Assembly (NCBI RefSeq): GCF_900112285.1
Contig: NZ_FOKZ01000005.1
Location: 1 to 64,000, forward strand
DNA from: Polaromonas sp. OV174
GTDB lineage: Bacteria > Pseudomonadota > Gammaproteobacteria > Burkholderiales > Burkholderiaceae_C
Direction: 5' to 3'
Length of the DNA stretch: 64,000 bases
The notes beneath the pieces are model-generated. The model was not told the origin of the DNA and ran no database searches. It worked only from the letters and a program-made list of their open reading frames with translations. A program made the position numbers and the translations under genes. Numbering within the stretch: position 1 is the first letter of the stretch; each line of letters starts with the position of its first letter. Shown piece after piece: positions 24,522 through 33,962 of the stretch.

Positions 24522-25625
24522 TCAGGTCGTACCAACGGCCCGAGGGCCGACGTAACCCTTCTGCCCGGGCTGGGAACCCAAGGTGAGGATGGGCCCGTCG
24601 ATGCGCTCTTGCCAGATCAGTGACTCCATGCCGATATGCAGGGGGTGGTCCTGGACAGTCAGGACACTGGCGCCTTCAGGGTTGAAGAAATGTGCGTGTT
24701 CTGACCAGCCGGGCGCCGAAAGCAGCAAGTCGCCCGCGCTCCATTCGATTTTTTCACCATCGACCTCGCTCCAGCCGCTGCCTTCGAAGTGATAGTTGAT
24801 CGCCACCGAGCTGTGCCGATGGCCCCTACGAGGTCCGCGTGGCGGCAAGCCAGGCGGCACGCGTGACATGGTCGCGAAGAAGCTGTGGGTGGTGCCGTTG
24901 CGACGTTCCGTAGCCGGGTTGTACAACAGCATGATGTTGCGCTTGCCATCCCCCGGCTCGCTCGCTAAAGAGGCGGACACGGATTTCCAGGGCCAGAACA
25001 ACGCGCGATTCTCGACGACCGGTATATCGGTCAGAAATTCATAGCCGCGCAACCTGGCCCCTTCGGGCGAAACGGCGATTTCAGGGGCACTGTCACTGGT
25101 GTATGTCGCGGCGACGAAAAGATCGTCGGAAGGTGCGGACGACGCCGCTTCGCTCTCTTCGACATACAGCGCGCCCAACCGCTGCAGCAACGGCGCATTC
25201 GAATAGGACAAGCGAACCCACGCCGTGTCGCCATCGTTGCTGTGCCAATGGCGGCGCATCGACGGAATCGCGGCGACGTCAAATTGGTCCATCACCGTCG
25301 TCTGATTATCGACGTGCACCGTGCCGCGCCCGCGGATGCACAGCTCCACCTGGCTCGCGTTGTAGCGGAAGCCCTCGGTGCGTTCGCCTGGCAGCAGGAC
25401 GTTGATGGCTATCTGTACGCCCGGAGCGAACCCGGAGACTTCTTTCGATTCGGGATGGACGATGAACAAACTGCGGCGCCCGTTGTGCGGCGCGGGGATC
25501 CGTGACAGGCGCTCTATCTCCGCCTCGATCACTTCGGCCGACACGCGGATTGGCCGCCAGCGTTCGGAGTTCCGCGGGAAAGTGTCGCTGGCATCCACAA
25601 TTCGGACAGCATGATTCTGTGGCAT
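24522..25625 (-). CDS. Bicupin ring-cleavage dioxygenase-like protein, copy 2
   Basis: About 367 residues, nearly 90% identical by eye to the cupin at 12038-13141. It has the same C-terminal iron motif (HRHSSVAINYHFEGSGWSEV, GWSEHAHFF) and the same N-terminal cupin without HxH. The start at 25625 keeps the conserved GGAG spacing. Differences are spread throughout the protein and the frame is intact, so it is likely functional. It lies 19 bases after its NTF2-like partner but has no adjacent oxygenase, having been duplicated as part of a 1.8-kb block. Confidence 0.7.
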   Translation of the reverse strand: MPQNHAVRIVDASDTFPRNSERWRPIRVSAEVIEAEIERLSRIPAPHNGRRSLFIVHPESKEVSGFAPGVQIAINVLLPGERTEGFRYNASQVELCIRGRGTVHVDNQTTVMDQFDVAAIPSMRRHWHSNDGDTAWVRLSYSNAPLLQRLGALYVEESEAASSAPSDDLFVAATYTSDSAPEIAVSPEGARLRGYEFLTDIPVVENRALFWPWKSVSASLASEPGDGKRNIMLLYNPATERRNGTTHSFFATMSRVPPGLPPRGPRRGHRHSSVAINYHFEGSGWSEVDGEKIEWSAGDLLLSAPGWSEHAHFFNPEGASVLTVQDHPLHIGMESLIWQERIDGPILTLGSQPGQKGYVGPRAVGTT

Positions 25626-25644
25626 TCGAATGGTCTCCATGGTG

Positions 25645-26088
25645 TTAACGTGCGGCCGAAGCTATAGCGGGCGGCATCATGCGCCGGCTGCGTTTGTCAG
25701 TGATGTGCCACATGTCGCCCGCGCGTTCGAGTTGATCCCGGCACTCGAGAATCGCCGCCAACCGCGGTTCGGGAGGAGTACTCGCGCTGTCCGTGATGGC
25801 TTGAAATGCGGTCAGGTAGTAGGTGCCCGCGACGTGATCGTCGTCCTTCAGCTCCAGTCGAACATTGGTCACGAGATGGCACGTGGCGCGATTCACTGGC
25901 CTGTCGTCAAGAGCCGCACGCGCTTCGGCTGAGCCCTTCAGGATCTTGCCTTGTCGAAGCCAGGTTCCCTGCGGCGCAATCAGGCCGGCCGAAAAGGCGT
26001 GGTCGCGCGGGTCGAGCGCGGCGAAAGACGCGATGACTTGGCCCACTGCGGGATGTTCTGCATAGTTCGTCACGGGCTGCTCTTTCAT
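25645..26088 (-). CDS. NTF2/SnoaL-like small protein, copy 2
   Basis: 147-residue paralogue of 13161-13604 with the same length and layout (VGQVIASFAALDPRDHAFSA, GTWLRQGKILKG, VAGTYYLTAFQAI). First gene of the duplicated NTF2-cupin pair. Function unknown; the paired conservation of both copies with the cupin suggests that the two proteins act in the same step. Confidence 0.6.
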   Translation of the reverse strand: MKEQPVTNYAEHPAVGQVIASFAALDPRDHAFSAGLIAPQGTWLRQGKILKGSAEARAALDDRPVNRATCHLVTNVRLELKDDDHVAGTYYLTAFQAITDSASTPPEPRLAAILECRDQLERAGDMWHITDKRSRRMMPPAIASAAR

Positions 26089-26092
26089 TTTG

Positions 26093-26200
26093 ATGCGTCG
26101 TTTCCCCTCGGGATGAACGCAGCAGTCAGGGCCTAGTCGCTACGAGTGCTCAAACTATAAGAGTGGAGGCCGCATGTCTTCAATGCGCGTTGCGGAACAA
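26093..26200. promoter_or_regulatory. Conserved promoter block, copy 2
   Basis: Same block as upstream of 13604, with aactataagagtggagg and the core atgtcttcaatgcgcg plus ttgcggaacaa at 26174-26200. The divergent OCD-type gene found at 13.8 kb is missing here; similarity stops near 26215 and the end of a broken enoyl-CoA hydratase gene follows. Confidence 0.45.
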
Positions 26201-26291
26201 TTATTTTTCCTATGGCCGCATGCGCGATCGGCCAACGGGCCGTGGCCTATGCCTGCAACGGGTCAAGCTCGCCCCGGTACTCGGCGCAGTC

Positions 26292-27090
26292 TCAACGCCT
26301 CTGAAAGACGGGCTTGCGGCGGTCACGAAAGGCGTTGACGCCCTCGGCAAAGTCCTCGGTCGCCGCCAGTTCTGCTTGCAGGCGGTGCTCTTCAGCGAAC
26401 ACTTGCTCCATCAGCGCCTGCGGCAGGCTGCTGAGTCTGCGCACAGCAGCAATCGCCAAGGGCACGCGTTGTGCCCAGCGCCCTGCCTGTCCTAGTGCAA
26501 CCTCCAGCGCCTGACCCTGTTCCGCACACGCGTCGATTAGCCCCGTGGCCAGCGCCTCGTCGGCAAGCACAACTGAGCCTTCATACATCCAGCGACGCGC
26601 ATTCCCTGGTCCCACTCGCCGCTCCATCGTGATCGCCATGCCCACATCGGGCACCAGGCCGATGTCCGTGAAGGGAGCGCATATCTTCGTCTGACGGGAG
26701 GCCACCATCTGGTCACAGGCCAACGCCAGTGACACCCCTGCCCCAAAAGCGTTGCCTTCGATGGCCGCGATACTGGGCAGCGGTCCGTCCTGAAGGATGC
26801 GAAAGCAGTCTTGCAACGCGCCTTCTTCGCCGGCTACGCGCTTGTGCTTGAGATCAAACCCCGTGCAGAAGTGCCCGCCCGCACCATGCAGCACCAGCAC
26901 CTGCACGCGCAAGCTCGTATCCGCCATGGCATCCTTCAGCGCAAGGCGCAACGCAGCGGCCGCGTAAGGGTCCAGCGCGTTCATGCAATGCGGCGGTTGA
27001 TGACCAATACGCAAATTCCGCCATCCAGTCGCCGAATCTCCAGCGCTGAAAGGTCGGGTTCGGCGGGTCGAATTTTTTGTTGCTCGCTCA
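26292..27090 (-). pseudogene. Enoyl-CoA hydratase/isomerase family, frameshifted
   Basis: A crotonase-fold protein whose N-terminus (MSEQQKIRPAEPDLSALEIR ... CVLVINR) is in one frame and the remainder (PPHCMNALDPYAAAALRLAL onward) in another. A single missing base near 26997, in the stretch encoding INR-PP, explains it. The core still shows HFCTGFDLKHK (oxyanion hole) and EGNAFGAGVSLALACDQMVA. ATG at 27090 follows the end of the acyl-CoA ligase remnant by 18 bases. The change could be a sequencing error, but the neighbouring genes are also broken, so real decay is more likely. Confidence 0.75.
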
Positions 27091-27108
27091 TACCAATCTT
27101 CCGTCGCC

Positions 27109-29013
27109 TCAATGGCCTTGAACGATGAAAGTCGAGGCATCGCCCTGCAGACTTGAATAAAGCTGCTCGATCAGCGGCGCGCGGCGTTCCCTGGCAAGAG
27201 CCTGATTGATGTACCCCTTGTCCGCGATCTCGCCGGCCTCTACGGAAGCGGGTTCGGACATCAGCGTCAAGCCGGTGACAGCCCGGCTGGACGCGCCTTT
27301 CGGCTGCCCCTGAAGGCGCTCCCGCAAGGCGGAGAGGACGATAGTTTGTTACCAGTTCACGGGGCGCGACGCCTGCGAGCGAAGGGTCCAACGCGCGGCA
27401 GGCGGCCAGGTTAGGCTATGCGAGCGCGACGATATAGTCCTGGTCATGTCCGAAGATGATCGCGTCCGTGATCAGGGGTGCGCACCGCTCGATCAACGCA
27501 AGCCGCACCGACCCGGCACGAACCCAGGTGCCCGTCGCCAGCTTGAAATCCTCTAGGCACCTACCAGCGTACCGAAGGCCCGCCTCGGGGTTGCGCGGGT
27601 CTGACAAGACCACCGCGTCACCCAGGCAATAAAAGCCCTCGTCATCGAATGCCGCCTGCGTCAGGTCCGGGCGCTTGAGATAGCCCGTGAAGACGTTCTG
27701 ACTGCGCATGCGAATCCCGTAGCGCGAGTTGCTGCCCACCAAAGGCACAAGCTTCACTTCCACGCCGGGATTCGGCACACCGATGTTGCCCATATCGTCC
27801 TCGGGCCGGTTGTAGTTGAGGCCCGACGCGGCAGTTTCGGTTGCACCAAAGCTCGATGTGAACAAGATCTGCTCGCCGATGGTGCTGCGTGCCACAGCCA
27901 GGAAGCGCTCCCAGATGACACGCGACATTCCCGCGCCTCCGTAGCTGACATACTGCAGTTGTCTAAAGAACGACTGGGCGAGGCTGGCATCGCGCTCCAG
28001 CGCCGCGGACAGTTGAACCCATCCCACAGGCACCGTGGCAAACAACGTGGGCGTGACTTCGCGCAGGTTCTCAATCGTGTACTCAAACAAACCCGGCAAC
28101 GGTCGCCCATTGTCGATGTAGTACGAGCCGCCCAGCGTGAATATACGCCCCAGACTGCCCAGCCCAGCGAACGAATGGCTCCAAGGCAGCCAGTCGAGCA
28201 TGACCAAGGGAACAGGTTCCAGCTTTTGGTGCAGGTAACTAATCTGCGCGCTTACACGCGACAGCACCGCATACGAAAGCGGTACGCCTTAGGGCGTGCC
28301 GGTTGAGCCTGACGTGAAGAAAATCCGTGCCGTGTCGCCGGGGCGAATGGCCGCTCGCGCCTCCTCGACGCGATGCAACTGCGCGCTGAATAGGACTGCG
28401 CTAGCCAAGTCGCTCCATTTGGCATGACCGGGTGCCACGTCGTCCACGGCGATGATTTTTTCGGCTTGGATGCCCAACGCTTCCAGCGCACCGGCAACCG
28501 CGGCGGATGACTGCACGAACACCGTTGCCGGCTCCACCAAGTCATACATACCCCTTAGCCGCGCATAGTTTCCGGCCTGCAGCGAATAGTTCGCCGACAC
28601 AGGCGCCACCGCGATCCCCACGTACTCCGCCGCCATCGTCAGCACTGCCTGCTCGATGGAATTGCCGCTCAGGATCATCAGCGGGCCGCTTCGCCCCGCC
28701 TGTATATCGAGAAGCCCCGCGGCAACAGCGAGCATCTTCGTGTGGAAGTCGGCCCAGTGAATGCTTCGCCCCCCTTTACCCTGACGCTCGGCGATTGCTG
28801 TGACCGCGCCTCGCGTATCGGCCCATTGTGCAACGAAGCTCGAAAAGCCATGTGCGGGGCCGTCCAGCGGTGGGGCCAGTGCGCGGAGCAACAACGTACC
28901 GTCCGGGCGCTTGTCACACGCCATCGGGGAACGCGACAGCGGCGCATCACGATAGCGACGGAAATCAGCATCGGATGGTGCGCGGGAGAGCATCTGGGTG
29001 CGATTTAGTGGCA
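27109..29013 (-). pseudogene. Feruloyl-CoA synthase-like AMP-dependent ligase with multiple disruptions
   Basis: Three segments line up as one ligase of about 630 residues resembling feruloyl-CoA synthase. The N-terminal part from MPLNRTQMLSRAPSDADFRR ends at FFTSGSTGTP, followed by TAA at 28289-28291 in the position of the lysine of the TSGSTGTPKG phosphate loop. The same frame continues GVPLSYAVLSR and runs to IVALA, where a TAG (27416-27418) replaces a sense codon. The C-terminus (EIADKGYINQALARERRAPL, ending DASTFIVQGH) lies in yet another frame. Two stops and one frameshift leave no active enzyme. Confidence 0.8.
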
Positions 29014-29049
29014 TGCGAGTTTCTCTGTTTGAGATTGATTGGACGCCTG

Positions 29050-29454
29050 TCAAGGCTGCACTACCGGGACAAACATCGGCATCACGATGCCGTCGAGTCC
29101 CGCACGGAAGACGATCTGCACCTCAGCCCCGACATACAGTTCGGCGGGTGCATCCGTGACGATATTCGTCAGCATCGTCACGCGGCAATCATCCAGCGTG
29201 AAATAGGCCAGGATGTGCACGCCACCGGCAGCTTGCTTGGCCACGGCGAATGAATAGATCACTGCGCGTCCACTCGCCTGAGCCCACTCGGTGCGGTCGG
29301 ATCCGCAGTGCGGACAGATTGCCCGCGGGTAATGATGGTTCTGTCCGCAGTCGGTGCAACGCTTCACTAGCAGACGACCCTCGGCAGCGGCGTCGAAATA
29401 GGGGCTAACCTCCTGTGGGAAGGCAGTCGCCGGATTCGCTTGTTCTGTCGCCAT
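29050..29454 (-). CDS. Zinc-ribbon OB-fold protein (DUF35 family)
   Basis: 134 residues with the rubredoxin-like zinc ribbon CTDCGQNHHYPRAICPHCG near the N-terminus, followed by an OB-fold (GRAVIYSFAVAKQ, LAYFTLDDCRVTMLTNI, YVGAEVQIVFRAGLDGIVMP). DUF35 proteins pair with thiolase-fold partners, as in the Ltp2-ChsH2 steroid aldolase. Here the gene sits three bases after the truncated thiolase-like gene. It is the only intact gene of this operon. ATG 29454 is supported by the gene junction. Confidence 0.8.
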   Translation of the reverse strand: MATEQANPATAFPQEVSPYFDAAAEGRLLVKRCTDCGQNHHYPRAICPHCGSDRTEWAQASGRAVIYSFAVAKQAAGGVHILAYFTLDDCRVTMLTNIVTDAPAELYVGAEVQIVFRAGLDGIVMPMFVPVVQP

Positions 29455-29456
29455 GG

Positions 29457-30245
29457 TCAACCCCTCTCCAGAATCAATGTTGCGCTGCCATGGCGGGTAG
29501 ACACGTAGCCACCCATTCCCTGAGCAAGGGCCAAACGGCAATTTTTGACTTGCACACTTGGATGCGCTTCGCCACGCAACTGCCGCACGGCCTCGATGAT
29601 TTTCGTCATCCCGCCGCGATTGTCAGGATGGTTGTTGCACAGGCCACCGCCGTCGGTGTTGAACGGCAATGTGCCTGAGCCGGAGATCAGGTTACCGTCA
29701 GCGACGAAGCGCCCACCCTCCCCTTTGCGGCAAAAGCCCAGGTCCTCAAGCTGCAAGATCACCGTGATGTAGATGGACACGTAGTCGATGTCGGCCGGGT
29801 TGACGCCCGCCTCGGCGAACGCAATGGCACCGGAGCGCACCGCGCCCGTTGTAATCAGATCAATGTGGCCACCCTGCTGACCCTTGGGGGCCTCGCCGGC
29901 GCCGATCAATTGCACAATGGGTCGGCCCAGTTGTCGGGCGATTTCGGGTCGCACAATCACCAGCGCGCCGCCCCCATCGGTCACGACACAGCAATCGTCC
30001 CGGTGCAGCGGGTCCGCCACCATCGGTGACGAAAGTACGTCTTCAACGGTCATCGGCTTGCGCAGGAAAGCGTTCGGATTGAACTGTGCGTGATGCGCTG
30101 CCGCAACCTTCACCCAGGCCAACTGCTCAGATGTGGTGCCGAACTCATACATGTGACGTCGGGCCGCCAACGCATAAAGGTTCACGATCGTCGGGCCGTA
30201 GCTCGCCTCGAATGGCGACTCGGGTACGTTGGGCACGGCGCCACG
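29457..30245 (-). pseudogene. Thiolase-like protein, 5'-truncated by an IS630-type element
   Basis: Only the C-terminal 260 residues remain: ESPFEASYGPTIVNLYALAA, KVAAAHHAQFNPNAFLRKPM, FNTDGGGLCNNHPDNRGGMT and ATLILERG. The histidine motif is CNNHPDNRGG and not the usual GHPIGATG, resembling the aldolase-type thiolase-fold proteins. The upstream part of the open frame (30246-30728) is antisense to an IS630 transposase and is not thiolase. The region with the catalytic cysteine is lost. Confidence 0.75.
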
Positions 30246-30246
30246 C

Positions 30247-30719
30247 TGTGAGGTGCCGGTACGGCCCTCCGACCGGGGCCGCCCCGCCAGCGTAACCGGC
30301 GCAACTACATCTACGCCTTCAGCGTCGTCTGCCCGCACGACGGAGTGATGGACAGCCTCGTTCTGCCCTGGGTGAATGCCGAGACCATATCGCTGTTCCT
30401 CGCCGAGGTCGCCCAGCGCCACGTCAAGGAGTTCATCGTGATGGTCATGGATCAGGCCGGCTGGCATCTGGCGGGCGAGTTGGCGGTGCCCTTCAACATA
30501 CGGTTGATCTATCTCCCGCCCTACAGTCCCGAACTCAATCCCACCGAACACCTCTGGCAAGCCATACGCCTGGACTGCTTCGCCAACCATGTCTTCGCCG
30601 ACTTGGATGCCGTCGAGGGGGAACTCACAGCCGGACTCGTAGCGCTCGAATCGGACGCTGATCGAAGCCAGGCAATGACTGGATTCAATTGGATAACTTC
30701 TATATCTTTGAAGGAAATT
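30247..30719 (+). pseudogene. IS630-family transposase, 3' part (element 1)
   Basis: C-terminal half of an IS630 (Tc1/mariner-like) DDE transposase. The frame reads PPRQRNRRNYIYAFSVVCPH and continues LVLPWVNAETISLFLAEVAQ, VMDQAGWHL (catalytic aspartate) and YSPELNPTEHLWQAIR (catalytic glutamate). The N-terminal half is missing; the thiolase-like gene joins it directly. Its stop codon region was the target of the second IS630 element at 30722, and removing that element and one TA restores a TAG stop. Confidence 0.8.
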
Positions 30720-30721
30720 TA

Positions 30722-31819
30722 TTGACATTTCCGTAAATCATGACAACCGTTGAGCATCGCATGCGTTATGTCTCCAGTAGCAATTCTGGAGAATATTGGC
30801 GTGGTGCAAAAACGATTGAGCGAAGCGGCGAAGAAACGATTGAAGGCAGGCCGGATGCTGCTAGCGGGCAAGGGCTGCGCCGAGGTGGCCTTGGCTGTGG
30901 GGGTGGCCCGGCAAACCGTATACACATGGAAGCGGCTGCTCGATGAGGGCGGCATCGATGCCTTGCGAGAGGTGGCCGAGCGTGGGCGTCCGGCCCAACT
31001 CGATGAGCAACAGCTGGCGGCTGTTCGTGCAGCCCTGCTGCAAAGCCCCACAAGCCAAGGATTTGGCACCGAACTGTGGACGCTCAAGCGTGTGGGAGCT
31101 GTCATCGAACGCATGCACGGCGTGCGCTTTGGCCAGACGCAGGTCTGGCGCATCCTGGGCTCACTCGGCTTCAGTCCGCAAAAGCCCGAGAAGCGGGCCA
31201 TCGAACGCAATGAAGATGCCGTGCGCAGCTGGAAACGCAGTACCTGGCCGGCCGTTTAAAAAAACCCAGAGAGAAGGCCGGCTGATCGTCTTCGTCGACG
31301 AGTCCGGCATCAGCGATGCGTCCAACCCGGGTACGCACTTGGGCACCCAAGGGGCAGACGCCCATCATCCAGTTTCACTTCAACTGGAATCCTGTCTCGG
31401 TCATCGCTGGCCTGACGCGTACCAACCGCTTGTTCCGGCTGCACGAGGGCAGCATCAAGAAAGAAGAGATCGTCGAATTCATCAAGGCGCTCAAGGCCCA
31501 CTTGAAGCAGCCACTGCTGGTCATCTGGGATGGTTTGAAGGCGCATCGCAGTCGTTTGGTGCGCGAGTATCTGGACAGCTTGGCCGGGCACACCCAGATC
31601 GCATTCCTGCCGCCGTACGCGCCGGACATGAACCCCGTGGAATACCTGTGGGCCTGGCTCAAACGACATGCGCTGGCCAACTACTGCACCAACGATCTGA
31701 GCGAGTTGCACACGACCGCGCGCAACAAGCTCAAGAGCGCCCAGAAGCGCCCCTCGATCATCGCCGCTTGCTGGATGCAGGCTACGCTGTGGTGATGTCA
31801 TAAATTACGGAAATTTCAA
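30722..31819 (+). mobile_element. IS630-family element 2 with TA duplication
   Basis: An element of about 1.1 kb with terminal inverted repeats ttgacatttccgtaaatcat (30722 onward) and ttgaaatttccgtaatttat (complement of the end at 31819), flanked by a TA dinucleotide on each side (30720-30721 and 31820-31821). TA target use is the hallmark of IS630/Tc1/mariner. It inserted into the end of an older IS630 transposase gene. Confidence 0.85.
30768..31795 (+). pseudogene. IS630-family transposase (element 2), two frameshifts
   Basis: The N-terminal part, with helix-turn-helix segments (EVALAVGVARQTVYTWKRLL) and a winged helix, ends at TWPAV. The catalytic part starts in a second frame with VFVDESGISD and continues in a third with RPTRVRTWAPKGQTPIIQFH, VIWDGLKAHRSRLV and YAPDMNPVEYLWAWLKRHAL. 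The first shift is at a tttaaaaaaa run and could be programmed. The second, an apparent one-base insertion near 31313 just after the first catalytic aspartate, is not at a slippery site, so the gene is probably dead. Confidence 0.75.
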
Positions 31820-31852
31820 TAGTATGAGCACTCACTAAGACCGCAAGCTGTT

Positions 31853-31894
31853 GCGTTGATCACCAACGGGAACGTCTGCGTTGGCGATCAACGC
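31853..31894. other. 16-bp hairpin downstream of Bug-type gene
   Basis: gcgttgatcaccaacg and cgttggcgatcaacgc form a stem with a single mismatch and a 10-base loop, 14 bases downstream of the stop of the minus-strand Bug gene. The position fits a transcript-end hairpin, but no T-run follows, so RNA stabilisation is as likely as termination. Confidence 0.4.
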
Positions 31895-31907
31895 CTTGTG
31901 CACTTCG

Positions 31908-32885
31908 CTATTCGACCTTGATGCCGCTTTGCTTGATGAACTTCGACCAGTTCTCGACGTCCCGCTCCACATATTGCTGGAACTTGGCCCGATCGATGGT
32001 CATCGGCTCCAGGCCGAGACTTGCGAGCCGCGCGGGGATATGCGGCTGCGCCAGTGCTTCCTGCACAGCCTGCTGCAAGGTCGCCACCACTTGCGCCGGC
32101 GTACCCTTCGGAGCGGAAAGGCCGACCCAGGGTGCGACTTCGACGCGCACTCCGGACTCTGCAACGGTGGGAATTTCCGGCAGGGACTTGAGGCGTTCGG
32201 GCATCGTGGTGCCGATGATCCGCAATTTGCCCGCCTCCACGTAGGCTCTGGTGGCGGAATAGGTCAGGATCGCCACCTGGGCGCGGCCAGACACCAGGTC
32301 GATGAACAGCGTTTCGACCCCCTTGTAAGGCACGTGCAGCATCTGCGTGCCCGTGATTTGCTTGAACAACTCCAGTTGCAAGTGCGCTCCGGTGCCGATG
32401 CCGGGCGTCGCATAACTGAGCTTGCCGGGATTGGCCTTCAGGTACGCCACCAACTCGGGCACCGTGCGTACCGGCAAGTCGGCGTTGACAACGATGAAGT
32501 TGGGAATCACGGCGATCGGCATCACATGGACCATGTCCTTCGTGTGATTGCTCTTCACCGCCGGATTCACTTCCGGCGCGAGCACGCTGGAAAACCCGTT
32601 CAGAAAGAGCGTGTAGCCATCGGGCGCGGCGCCCGCCACGTACTTGCTCGCCAACAGTGTTCCCCCGCCCATCCGGTAGTCGAACACGATGGCGTGGCCG
32701 AGCTTCTTCTCCATGTAGGGCGCGAGCTGCCGCAGGGCAATGTCCGGTGCCGCTCCCGCACCGAACGGCAAGACCACGGTGATGTTTTTCGTGGGATACG
32801 ACTGCGCCTGCGCGGTGGACACCGCGAGCGCGGCACAAGCGACCGCCAGCCAGCGGCCAATACCGCCAAAAATCATTGACTTCAT
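31908..32885 (-). CDS. Bug/TctC-type periplasmic binding protein (tandem copy 1)
   Basis: About 325 residues: a signal peptide (MKSMIFGGIGRWLAVACAAL, cleavage near STAQAQ) and the mature start SYPTKNITVVLPFGAGAAPD typical of Bug proteins. ATG 32885 is preferred over the 13-codon longer frame. It is about 80% identical to 33963-34940, on the other side of an SDR gene, so the two arose by local duplication. Binding-pocket loops differ slightly (PFGAGAAPDIALRQL against PFGAGTASDTALRLL), which may alter the ligand. Confidence 0.8.
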   Translation of the reverse strand: MKSMIFGGIGRWLAVACAALAVSTAQAQSYPTKNITVVLPFGAGAAPDIALRQLAPYMEKKLGHAIVFDYRMGGGTLLASKYVAGAAPDGYTLFLNGFSSVLAPEVNPAVKSNHTKDMVHVMPIAVIPNFIVVNADLPVRTVPELVAYLKANPGKLSYATPGIGTGAHLQLELFKQITGTQMLHVPYKGVETLFIDLVSGRAQVAILTYSATRAYVEAGKLRIIGTTMPERLKSLPEIPTVAESGVRVEVAPWVGLSAPKGTPAQVVATLQQAVQEALAQPHIPARLASLGLEPMTIDRAKFQQYVERDVENWSKFIKQSGIKVE

Positions 32886-33001
32886 TTTCTTATCTCCTGT
32901 GTTGACAGCATCTGCGTGCTGCATTTACTTTTGATGGACGTGGCGACACTGACTGTCATCAGGCGACGGGCACCGCGAGATCAGGTGTCCGTCCGTCTGC
33001 T

Positions 33002-33904
33002 TCAGATCGGGTCCCAGCAAAACACGTCCGGGGAGCGCTCCAGCGGCGTGAACGCCCGTTTGATCGCCGGAACGGCGTGTTCTGCCAAGGTCTCCAGGGT
33101 CCATCCTTCGGCGCGGTGGACCGAGGCAACCGGGCGCGGCTGGCTCATTACGATGATCTCGTTGGCGCGCACCGCCAGAACTTGGCCGTTCACGTCGGCG
33201 GCCGCATCACTGCAAAGGAAGGCCGCGACAGGCGCCACCTGTTCCGGCTTCATGGCTTGCATGCGTTCGAGGCGTTTGCGCTGGGCATCGTTGTCGGCGG
33301 GGATGGTGCCGATCAGGCGGCTCCATGCAAATGGGGCGATGCAGTTCGAGCGCACGTTGTAGCGTGCCATGTCGAGTGCGATGGACTTCGACAATGCAGC
33401 GACGCCAAGCTTGGCCGCCGCGTAATTGGCTTGACCGAAATTGCCCACGAGACCCGAGGTCGAGGTCATGTGGACAAATGTGCCGCTCTCTTGCTCCTTG
33501 AAGTAGGTGGCAGCGGCCCGGCTGACGTAATAGGCGCCGTTCAGGTGCACGTCGATGACGGTTTGCCATTCGTCGATACTCATCTTGTGGAAGATGCGAT
33601 CGCGCAGGATGCCGGCGTTGTTGATGACCCCATCGATACGGCCGAACTCACGGATGGCGGTGTCGATGATGGCTTGCGCACTCTCAGGCTTGGACACGGA
33701 GTCCGTATTGGCGACGGCCGAACCACCGGCGGCGCGAATTTCTTTCACCACCTTTTGGGCAGGGCTGACATCGCTGCCCTCACCGCTACCATTCGAGCCG
33801 AGGTCGTTGACCACCACCTTGGCACCGTTGGCGCCAAGAAGCAGGGCAATTGCGCGGCCAATGCCGTTGCCGGCGCCCGTCACTACGATTACTTTGTTTT
33901 GCAT
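33002..33904 (-). CDS. SDR-family 3-hydroxyacyl-CoA dehydrogenase-like oxidoreductase
   Basis: About 300 residues. The nucleotide loop VTGAGNGIGRAIALLLGANG, then VVVNDLGSNGSGEGSDVSPA, NNAGILRDRIFHKMS and the catalytic YAAAK with its serine in MTSTSG. The long loop after the first strand and the C-terminal tail (EGWTLETLAEHAVPAIKRAF) resemble the dehydrogenase domain of peroxisomal multifunctional enzyme type 2 and related 3-hydroxyacyl-CoA dehydrogenases. The start at 33904 has GGAG six bases upstream. It probably belonged with the broken ligase/hydratase/thiolase operon to its left. Confidence 0.8.
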   Translation of the reverse strand: MQNKVIVVTGAGNGIGRAIALLLGANGAKVVVNDLGSNGSGEGSDVSPAQKVVKEIRAAGGSAVANTDSVSKPESAQAIIDTAIREFGRIDGVINNAGILRDRIFHKMSIDEWQTVIDVHLNGAYYVSRAAATYFKEQESGTFVHMTSTSGLVGNFGQANYAAAKLGVAALSKSIALDMARYNVRSNCIAPFAWSRLIGTIPADNDAQRKRLERMQAMKPEQVAPVAAFLCSDAAADVNGQVLAVRANEIIVMSQPRPVASVHRAEGWTLETLAEHAVPAIKRAFTPLERSPDVFCWDPI

Positions 33905-33962
33905 TACTTTCTCCATTACGAAACCGAATTGGCTGAAAAATCAAGATCCGAGGACTTCACTT

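Noticed and set aside
30246..30728. N-terminal extension of the thiolase-like frame
   Set aside because: Antisense to the IS630 transposase; the thiolase similarity begins only left of about 30245.
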